Part shown: piece by piece, positions 1-6,112 of the stretch
How positions within the stretch are numbered: the first letter of the stretch is position 1
Layout of the letters: each line of letters opens with the position of its first letter
DNA from: Gracilaria caudata
Taxonomy: Eukaryota; Rhodophyta; Florideophyceae; Gracilariales; Gracilariaceae
Direction of reading: 5' to 3'
Assembly: GCA_030374735.1 (NCBI GenBank)
Contig: JASCIV010000873.1
Location: 1 to 10,498 of the forward strand
Length of the DNA stretch: 10,498 bases
Notes under the pieces: model-generated
The model's input: the letters and a program-made list of their open reading frames with translations, nothing else
Databases searched by the model: none
Told to the model about the DNA's origin: nothing
Translations under genes and position numbers: made by a program

Positions 1-113
1 GCCGGAAACGCGAGCGCGTGTGCGCGGCGGGAGGGCGGGGGGGGGGGCTCGCGCTCGCGGCTTACAGCGGGCGCTGCTGGGTGGCGCGTGGTACAGTACA
101 GCGCGGCGGCGGA
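1..113. other. 3' flank of the acyltransferase gene, GC-rich with G11 run
   Basis: This stretch lies downstream of the minus-strand acyltransferase stop codon. It is very GC-rich and contains an uninterrupted run of 11 G at 37-47, which is poly-C in the sense of the neighbouring gene. No coding sequence is supported here. Any 3' UTR and polyadenylation site of the acyltransferase would lie here, but I see no clear polyadenylation signal. Confidence 0.5.
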
Positions 114-1721
114 TCAGCACATGAGCGCGCCGAAGCGGCGCAGGTAGTCGCGCACGTAGAGCATGCCCATGCTGCATTGGCCGGCGAACAGCATGCCCCA
201 CATGAGCAGGTTGCCGGCGCGCCGCCGCTGCAGCCGCTCCGACACGCGCATCAGCGGCAGCTGCGACAGCATGCCCACAAACACGTACGGCCGCAGCATG
301 CGGAAGCCGCAGAACGCCACGTACTCGTGCATGATCGCGCTCAGCAGGAACGTGCCCAGCGCCGCCGTGCTCCGTCCCACCTTGTGTCGGCTCACGCCCT
401 CCACGTACAGGTGGCGCAGGCACCACTCGTGCACCAGCACGTTCCACTCGCGCCAGAACGCCTGCACCGTCGTCGCGTTCCACCACGCGCGGTAGAACTG
501 CCGGTCCGCGAAGCGCGTCACCTCCGCGATCACGTTCAGCGCGCAGTGGAAGAACTCGAAGAACAGCAGCAGCCAGATGAAGAAGCTCGGCAGCGCCAGC
601 TTCACCATGTACCACAGCAGACGCGGCTCGTCGTCCGTGCCGCGTCCCAGCCGCCAGATCGGCACGCAGAACTGCATGATCAGCACGTACTGGATGAGCA
701 TGCACACCACCATCTGGATGCTGTACCACCCAACGTACCGTACGCGAACCGTGTTGGTGCGCGGGTAACTGGTCTCGTATACAAGCACAGGCGCCACCGC
801 GTAGTACAGCATGTTGGACGCAATCAGGTTGCGCGGGTACTTGACGCGCGTGCTGCTGGTCGCGTTGGAGTGCCCACGCGAGTCCAGCGACGATTCCGAC
901 GCCGCGCTGGTAGTGGCGGTAGTGGTGGTGGTGCATGTGGTAGCTGTTGTTGTGGTCGTGTGCGACGTTTCGTTCGATGCAGCCGCTCGCTGTCGTTCCG
1001 CGCGTTGGCGTTTCATTCGTCGAAGGTGAGTCTCCTCATCGAGCAGCAGATTGGTGAGCACATAACTGTGCTGCTTGAGCGCCACCGCCACAAACAGCAT
1101 CCCATGTATCAGCCCGAACAAAGGATTCACCTGCGCCAAGAACAGCAGCTTGGTGGCCACAGTGAAGAACAATAACAGACTTAAGCCGTGGAGAATCACC
1201 GTTTGATGTACGGTAAGCCATCGTGTTTGCATGCCCTTGGTGATGAAGAACGCCACAAAAAACGGCCACGGCAGTAACAAATTAAGAAACAAAGAACGCA
1301 CGCTGTGCTTGAGAAGCGTGCCATAGCAAATGGAACTAGGCCACGCACCAAAACCATCCTCCAAAATGTTCCTCACGAATAGAAACGCCAGACAAAACGC
1401 AAGCAACATGAACGAAAGGTTGTAAAAGCCTTCCAGACGATCGGATTTGAGCTCGTCCAACAGCTCAATGGGACGCGGCTCATGTCCGTAGTATTCTTCC
1501 AGCGGCGCCGCTCTGGCGCGCGGTTCGTGCACGTACAGCGACGGACGGGAGACGGAGTCGGCGTCTATTTCAGAGGAGGAGGAGGAAGCGCTTGACGGTG
1601 GACGCACATCATGTTCACACGGTTGGGTTGAGACGTGCCTGGTAGCGAGAGAGGCCTTGATAGTCTGCACCAGCTGCGACCGGCGCTGGAGCAGCGTGGG
1701 CGATATATCCACGCTGCGCAT
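114..1721 (-). CDS. DGAT1: Diacylglycerol O-acyltransferase 1-like membrane-bound O-acyltransferase (MBOAT/DGAT1-SOAT family)
   Basis: The predicted protein has 535 residues from the ATG at 1721 (reading leftward). The frame is open upstream to about 1802 but has no earlier ATG. DGAT1 enzymes use acyl-CoA to convert diacylglycerol to triacylglycerol in the ER membrane. Visible signatures: a hydrophobic N-terminal membrane segment near residues 102-118, the APVLVYETSYPR block at 310-321, the family motif FYRAWWNA at 409-416 followed by FWREWNVLVHEWCLRHLY, and SAIMHEY at 461-467, whose His465 matches the catalytic histidine. The C-terminal FRMLRPYVFVGMLSQLPL and MLYVRDY resemble DGAT1 rather than SOAT, while YPRTNTVRVRYV is SOAT-like. 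The N-terminal 70-80 residues are polar and Ser-rich, as is common in this family. Residues 252-279 form a Thr/Ser-rich insertion in a loop. The length is normal for DGAT1. No intron is needed. A sterol O-acyltransferase is the main alternative. Confidence 0.88.
   Translation of the reverse strand: MRSVDISPTLLQRRSQLVQTIKASLATRHVSTQPCEHDVRPPSSASSSSSEIDADSVSRPSLYVHEPRARAAPLEEYYGHEPRPIELLDELKSDRLEGFYNLSFMLLAFCLAFLFVRNILEDGFGAWPSSICYGTLLKHSVRSLFLNLLLPWPFFVAFFITKGMQTRWLTVHQTVILHGLSLLLFFTVATKLLFLAQVNPLFGLIHGMLFVAVALKQHSYVLTNLLLDEETHLRRMKRQRAERQRAAASNETSHTTTTTATTCTTTTTATTSAASESSLDSRGHSNATSSTRVKYPRNLIASNMLYYAVAPVLVYETSYPRTNTVRVRYVGWYSIQMVVCMLIQYVLIMQFCVPIWRLGRGTDDEPRLLWYMVKLALPSFFIWLLLFFEFFHCALNVIAEVTRFADRQFYRAWWNATTVQAFWREWNVLVHEWCLRHLYVEGVSRHKVGRSTAALGTFLLSAIMHEYVAFCGFRMLRPYVFVGMLSQLPLMRVSERLQRRRAGNLLMWGMLFAGQCSMGMLYVRDYLRRFGALMC
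906..968 (-). repeat. Simple-sequence tract encoding a poly-Thr loop in the acyltransferase
   Basis: A low-complexity ACN-codon tract, reading GTGGTGGTAG-like on the plus strand, encodes two runs of Thr with interspersed Ala and Cys (residues about 252-272 of the acyltransferase). It sits in the hydrophilic loop between the HSYVLTN block and the YYAVAP block, away from the catalytic motifs. It is therefore probably a tolerated expansion in a flexible loop. Confidence 0.75.
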
Positions 1722-1811
1722 CACGCGCGTAGCGAAACCCGCAATGTTGAGAGCAGAAGAGACGCGGGAAGAAGACAAATCACGGAGAACAAGTATCAGT
1801 CAAAAACGCGA

Positions 1812-1829
1812 GGGGGAGTGGGGGTGGGG
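1812..1829 (+). promoter_or_regulatory. G-rich tract upstream of the acyltransferase
   Basis: Three G runs of 5, 5 and 4 (1812-1816, 1820-1824, 1826-1829) lie about 90-110 bp upstream of the acyltransferase ATG, on the strand opposite to its coding strand. A further GGGG lies at 1857-1860. The tract could fold as a G-quadruplex in DNA or act as a C-rich element in the promoter or 5' UTR. The role is inferred only from position and composition. Confidence 0.3.
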
Positions 1830-2235
1830 TGAGAAGAAGGAGCGCGTGCTTAAAAAGGGGTGGTCAGAGGAGCACAGGCGGAAGCGGTGATCACAGCGAC
1901 GAAGGTAAGAGGTGCAGAGCGTAGTGTGACGAAGGTAGGAAGAAACGAATGAGAAGTTTCGGTACGTGCTCGAGCAAAGCGCGTGCACGCGCCGCTCGCA
2001 GCCGACAGCGCTGCGCGAGCGCGAAGATGAAGCGAAGACGAAGAGAGCGCGCGTCGAACGGTCCCGTTGCCGGGAAGAGCTTGAAATGAAACGGGGCCAA
2101 TGGGTGCGCGGCACATGGCACACGCTCGACGTGTTGTTATTTTGGCCGTGTGTTTTTTCGTTTGGGTGATGCGTTGTGGGTGCTGCCTTGCCTTGTTTGC
2201 CGGTGTGGAATCAGCGCGCGGGGCGCGGCGCCTGC

Positions 2236-2601
2236 ATGCGCGCAGTGCTCGTCGGCGGCGTGGCTTGCATTGCATTGCTTTGGGGCTGCATGGTCGTCGC
2301 CGAGCAGCGATGCGCGCGTGCGCTGGCTGATGCGAAGCGATGCAAAAGTACGTACACACGCGGTATAATCGCGCCGTCTGGATGCACCTCTCTCAGTCGT
2401 TTCAGTGCGCTCCTGCGTCTTGTTCGCGCTGATGATTGCTCGCGTCGGCAACCACGCCACAAGCTTGCTGTCGCCACTCTGCAGTGCTCTAGCAGCCGCA
2501 TCCGCACTACGAAGTTGCCTGTTGCGCTATCATTGCTACACATCCTCCACGAGCCTCAAGCACGTACAGCGCCCCCAATGATTATAGCGAACGGTGCATG
2601 A
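2236..2601 (+). CDS. Candidate small secreted protein, unknown function
   Basis: This ATG-initiated frame encodes 121 residues and begins like a textbook signal peptide. There is an Arg at position 2, then the hydrophobic core VLVGGVACIALLWGCMVVA, then a plausible cleavage site before EQ at about residue 22. The remainder is basic and Cys-containing, with no family I recognise. The coding call is weak: the region is GC-rich, so open frames arise easily, and overlapping frames exist on both strands. A GTACGT hexamer at 2348-2353, right after the signal-peptide segment, could be a splice donor. In that case only residues 1-37 would be genuine and the rest of the gene would be elsewhere. A CCAAT box lies about 135 bp upstream of the ATG. 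Confidence 0.2.
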   Translation: MRAVLVGGVACIALLWGCMVVAEQRCARALADAKRCKSTYTRGIIAPSGCTSLSRFSALLRLVRADDCSRRQPRHKLAVATLQCSSSRIRTTKLPVALSLLHILHEPQARTAPPMIIANGA

Positions 2602-2717
2602 TTTGCAAGCGCATATCGACATCATGTGATAACTTACCAACCGTACGTTTCCGTTAAAAGTTAAGCATTTTCGACGCCCCTAACGACGCCGACCGAGAGC
2701 AGTGTTATGTGCTCGGC

Positions 2718-2749
2718 TTCACATGTGAAATGAATCCCCATCACGTGAT
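2718..2749. promoter_or_regulatory. Pair of palindromic E-boxes, centres 21 bp apart
   Basis: TTCACATGTGAA at 2718-2729 and ATCACGTGAT at 2740-2749 are both perfect palindromes. Each contains a CANNTG E-box core, and the second is the CACGTG G-box. Their centres are 21 bp apart, about two helical turns. bHLH or bZIP dimers bind such cores in eukaryotes. The pair lies about 360-390 bp upstream of the P4H-like start, a plausible upstream regulatory position. Function is inferred. Confidence 0.35.
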
Positions 2750-3109
2750 TGCGGAAATAAGGAACCTTCGAGTCGGTCAGCGTCGCCGCCGAGTTTGTCA
2801 CCGCTTTCGATTTTTGCGAAGCAGCGTCCATCGTTTTCGAGACACGATGCACCATCTTTCGAAAGCACGCGATCGCGTACGATGCTGGCAACCACGTACA
2901 GGGTACAAAGGTACCCGTCTCAGGGACAGGGACTTGAAGTCCTTACGCGTGTTCAGCTCTCCCGCATGACACATATCGACCCACGTCACCGCCCACGGCG
3001 CTTCGATCCATTGCATGAAAAAAGTCGCTAAAATAGGCACCAGAACACGCACGTGTACGGTCGCACTGTAAAACAGCAAGTCTAAACCTACCTCGTTTTG
3101 ACCCACATC

Positions 3110-4468
3110 ATGATCATGATGATGATTATCCCCTTCGACGCACAAGGTTCCACCGTCCATGGTGGCATAATCGGCGAGATCAACAATCATAGCCATAAAG
3201 TTGCACACAAGGGGCATACACACGCTGGCGCAATGCGTCACAAGGCGTCTAAATCTGTCCCAGCTTCATCCGCACACACAGAGCACGCCCCCTCCGAATC
3301 CCCCGCCAAACGATTCCCATGGCACAGTACAGTCATTCTCATCGTGGGAATCCTGCTTGGAAAGTTGCACAGTCAAATCGCAAATCAGGTCAGTGGCATT
3401 ATACATGAAATTCTTCCTCAATGCAAGCTGGGACAGATTTGCGCTTGGTATGAAAAACGTCCTTATCTTGAAGATGGACGATTATCTTCTGCCGAATGGG
3501 ATGTACCTCGGAAACATCTCACATCAAACTATAGTGCAATACATTTACTAAGACGCGGTGCCTCTGTCAAGATGCAATCACAATATCCAAGAGTATTTTG
3601 GATCTCTGCTGTGCTTGACGACAGCGAAGCGCAGCTGTTGACGAATGAGGCTGAGCGTGCGCTGGCTGAACAGGTGTTTGGCGAAAATGATGTAGAGGAG
3701 ACCACCATACATGTAGGCAAAATGCACTCGGTACGCATTGTTTATTATTTCGTGAGTCATATTCTGTTTCGTTGCAGCGCGCTGACCGGTACTTTGTTGT
3801 GTGCTTGCTTGTAATGAGAAAAGTCTGTCGCTCAGCTTGTGGAGAAGATTGTCAGATTGATTGGATTACCTTCGAGACGCTATGTCGATGAGTTAGTGTT
3901 TCGTCGCTACAACTCACATACACACCTCAAATCAAAAACACCATGGTGCCACAACGGGCGAGCAGTAGCCACTGCCCCGCCCTTTGAAGGGTGCGGATGT
4001 GCCGCCGTCGCGCAGCTCACTTTAGTGAGTCCAGAACATGGGGGAGCCCACGTAATCTCAAGTGATACAGATGACGGCCACCGCTCCGACGAAATGCGCG
4101 TGACAGCTCAAGCGGGTGACATGCTAGCTTGGTTTATCATGCATCCCATGACAGAAACTGTACAACGAATAATACACCACATACAACCTGTGCAACAGGG
4201 CACCAAACTGGTGGCTGAACTACACATTCGCAACTGCTCATGGCACAAAAACCACGCGCTCTCTGATGGTGAAGAAATATTGAGGATGGAGGGTCGGAAG
4301 AGCACCTCGGGATCAAGAAACATACAGGAATCGCATAACAATCCGGATCCAGTAGACAACGACAAGCGAGGGATGTTGAGTGTAGCGTACGAAGAGTGGC
4401 GAGCGGAACCAAAGGAGGAGGACATTGACTCGGTCAGGGAAGCCGTAAGTCCCGACGGGACTGACTGA
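3110..4468 (+). CDS. Prolyl 4-hydroxylase-like membrane protein (2-oxoglutarate oxygenase fold), one intron
   Basis: The proposed join is 3110-3751 plus 3824-4468, giving 428 residues. Starting at the ATG at 3233 would instead give 387 residues and a more usual short cytosolic tail. A single hydrophobic segment (WHSTVILIVGILLGK, about residues 70-86) suggests a type II ER/Golgi anchor, as in plant and algal P4Hs. The catalytic-like region starts at about residue 160 (YPRVFWISAVLDDSEAQLL). It continues with VRIVYYF, SVAQLVEKIVRLIGLP, LVFRRY (238-243), HGGAHVI (286-292), AGDMLAWFIMHP (311-322) and HHIQPVQQGTK (332-342). His332 matches the distal iron ligand and Lys342 the 2-oxoglutarate-binding lysine. 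The HxD pair expected about nine residues after RY is absent (KTP there), so catalytic activity is doubtful. The C-terminal 75 residues are polar and unrecognised. The gene converges on the PP2C gene. Confidence 0.72.
3752..3823 (+). other. Intron in the P4H-like gene (72 nt)
   Basis: The donor is GTGAGT and the acceptor is GAAAAG, with a CTGAC branch-point-like motif at 3782-3786 (A at 3785, 38 nt from the end) followed by a T-rich stretch. Length is a multiple of three, and removal joins VRIVYYF to SVAQLVEKIV in frame, as expected from P4H alignment. The unspliced frame hits a TAA at about 3812. A better-looking pyrimidine tract ends in TTGCAG at 3777, but using it puts the next exon out of frame. 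Confidence 0.65.
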
Positions 4469-4611
4469 CGTAGTGCTGGCACACAGGACTTCTAAGAGGG
4501 TTACCTGGCGGAACACAAACTACAGTTAATGTTATGACATTTCGGGTGGTGAAGGCGGATTGCAATTGGTTTATGATGATTATACAGGAGTTAGGTATTG
4601 AATGTTTGCAC
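4469..4611. other. Short convergent intergenic region (P4H-like / PP2C)
   Basis: Only 143 bp separate the two stop codons, so the 3' UTRs of the convergent genes probably meet or overlap here. No coding sequence or clear polyadenylation signal was recognised. Confidence 0.5.
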
Positions 4612-5646
4612 TCAGCGAGGATTTCCCATGTGGAAAACACGCAAGAGAGATTTGACGGGTGGTAGTTTGCCATTGCGGCGCTTGACGGTCGCTGACGGAG
4701 AGGATGGTGACTGCAAGGGCAGCGAAGTTTCCCAATGCAGGCAGTTGAATTGCTGCGGCACTCGTGGCTCGTCGTCGTAGCGCACACCCTGTACCGGCTC
4801 ATCATGGGCTGTGGCATGAAGGTAGTCACTGTACTGATCTTGCGACACGTTGAGTTGTAGGAATATTAATGTGACGTTGTCGCGAGAGTTGAATCGTAAC
4901 GCCTCGTTGACAATAGTGCGTGCACGCTCTGGCAGCGAGGTTGTATCCGATGCATTGAGCGCCATGGCTGACAGATCTTTCTCGTCCAACATTTGTGTGT
5001 TCCATAGCCCATCGGTGGCAAGCAGGATGACACTTTCGTTGTGCCGCATGTGATGCTTGGAGATATCCGGCTCGGCCGAAAGCGCACTAGTGGCATCCAG
5101 CTTGTGATCGCGATCTCCGAGCGCTCGAGTGACATCAAGATGTTTATCGGGGCCTAGCATTCGGCCGTTGCGAATGATGGCGCCTGCCTGCCGTACGCGC
5201 CTGAGCTCTTCCGCATCGCTGACGCTGTGCGAGGTAGTCAACGCTTGATACGATCCATCCTCGCAGACGAGAAGTGCTCGACTGTCGCCCACATTGGCAA
5301 CGAACACGGAGCCATTAACAAACAGAAGCAGGCACAGAGTAGTGCCGTCGGAGAGGTGTCGTTCAGCACTGCTACTGAGCACACCAGTCTCAAGCCTCGC
5401 AACTGCCTCTCGCAGAACCTCCTCGCAACACGGGAAAACGGACTTGTTCCAGCGCTCATCGCCAAGCACCTCGCTCACGACGCGCGCGCGCACAAACTCG
5501 GCAGCGGCGACGCCGCAGTGGCCGTCCAGGACGGCGTAGAGCGCCACATGTCCCCAAACGCGATGCGCACCCTCCCACACAACGAAGCAGTCCTGCTGCG
5601 CATGGCGCCCGCCAGGCGTGGAAAAGGCGCGCCCCAGACACCACAT
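4612..5646 (-). CDS. PP2C-family (PPM) protein serine/threonine phosphatase
   Basis: The protein has 344 residues from the ATG at 5646. It is a metal-dependent phosphatase that removes phosphate from Ser/Thr residues. The PP2C motifs occur in order: GGRHAQQD (12-19), YAVLDGHCG (37-45), SDGTT (99-103), VANVGDSRALL (116-126), the SDAEELRRVRQAGAI segment, LDVTRALGDRDHKLD (170-184), LLATDGLWN (208-216) and RDNVTLIFL (255-263). Metal-binding aspartates are present (Asp19, Asp41, Asp212, Asp256), so the enzyme should be active. Cys replaces the second Gly of the usual DGHGG. A Ser/Pro-rich tail of about 75 residues follows the catalytic domain. The phosphatase fold begins about ten residues after the ATG, and the frame is open upstream to a stop at 5773-5775 without another ATG. 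An upstream exon is possible. No targeting signal is evident. The gene is divergent from the anoctamin. Confidence 0.9.
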   Translation of the reverse strand: MWCLGRAFSTPGGRHAQQDCFVVWEGAHRVWGHVALYAVLDGHCGVAAAEFVRARVVSEVLGDERWNKSVFPCCEEVLREAVARLETGVLSSSAERHLSDGTTLCLLLFVNGSVFVANVGDSRALLVCEDGSYQALTTSHSVSDAEELRRVRQAGAIIRNGRMLGPDKHLDVTRALGDRDHKLDATSALSAEPDISKHHMRHNESVILLATDGLWNTQMLDEKDLSAMALNASDTTSLPERARTIVNEALRFNSRDNVTLIFLQLNVSQDQYSDYLHATAHDEPVQGVRYDDEPRVPQQFNCLHWETSLPLQSPSSPSATVKRRNGKLPPVKSLLRVFHMGNPR

Positions 5647-6112
5647 GCCGCCCAAACGCCGTTTGTGCCGTTCCGCAACCCGCACGTGCGCAGCCGAGTG
5701 CGCATTGTGCCACTGGCGCGCAGCCGCCGTCGAGAGGCGGCTCGCTCCGCGCTGTTGCGCAACGCCGCCGCGCTACTCACGCACCTTCTCGTCGCGCTTG
5801 CGTAACGACGGTTGGCACGGAGAGTGCCCTCAAAGAAGCGCTCTTTGCCGAAGCCCTTGACACGTGCCCCCGTGCTCCGCGTGTCGACATGAGGAGCATC
5901 TCGCCCACGCCAGAGGCATAGAAGTGATAGATGACGTGGGTCGGCGACGTGGCGCAAGACGCGGGGCGGTGCTGCATCACGCGCCTCCGCGCGCCGCGCC
6001 CGTGCTCCGCGGCGCGCATCACGTCGCGTGCCCAAGCGCGCGAGCGTGATAAGCTCGCGCGCCGCGAGGTCGCCACCGAATATTGTCACCGCTCGTCTGC
6101 CAAGCGTCCGCA
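5647..6112. promoter_or_regulatory. Divergent promoter region between PP2C and anoctamin genes
   Basis: These 466 bp must contain the promoters and 5' UTRs of both flanking genes. The region is GC-rich and has no TATA box that I can defend. Several ACGT cores occur: the palindrome CACGTG at 5861-5866, TGACGTGG at 5932-5939, GACGTGG at 5946-5952 and ATCACGTCGC at 6018-6027. Such cores are bound by bZIP and bHLH factors. Long frames across this region on both strands have no recognisable content and look like GC-driven open frames. Confidence 0.45.

Larger units (their letters stand above)
1722..3109. other. Long divergent intergenic region between the acyltransferase and P4H-like genes
   Basis: These 1.39 kb separate the start of the minus-strand acyltransferase from the start of the plus-strand P4H-like gene, so promoters and 5' UTRs of both should lie here. 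Contents that I can see: a G-rich tract at 1812-1829 near the acyltransferase 5' end, a CCAAT pentamer at 2097-2101, a candidate secreted-protein ORF at 2236-2601, two palindromic E-boxes at 2718-2749, and a small inverted repeat (GGGTAC/GTACCC) at 2901-2916. Base composition falls from very GC-rich (1950-2330) to nearly balanced after about 2500. Other open frames on both strands carry no recognisable domain. Confidence 0.6.

Noticed and set aside
18..1175. 385-codon plus-strand open frame opposite the acyltransferase
   Set aside because: It is antisense to a well-supported DGAT1-like gene, has His/Arg/Gln-rich low-complexity content and no domain. It is explained by GC-rich codon use on the other strand.
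2798..3241. 147-codon minus-strand open frame with an HHHDHD stretch
   Set aside because: The histidine-rich stretch is the complement of the repeated ATGATG sequence at the P4H-like 5' end. No family resemblance was seen and it overlaps that gene.
3731..3777. Alternative P4H-like intron GTACGC...TTGCAG
   Set aside because: The acceptor looks classical, but 47 nt is not a multiple of three and the next exon would be out of frame unless a second intron of about 25 nt is assumed.
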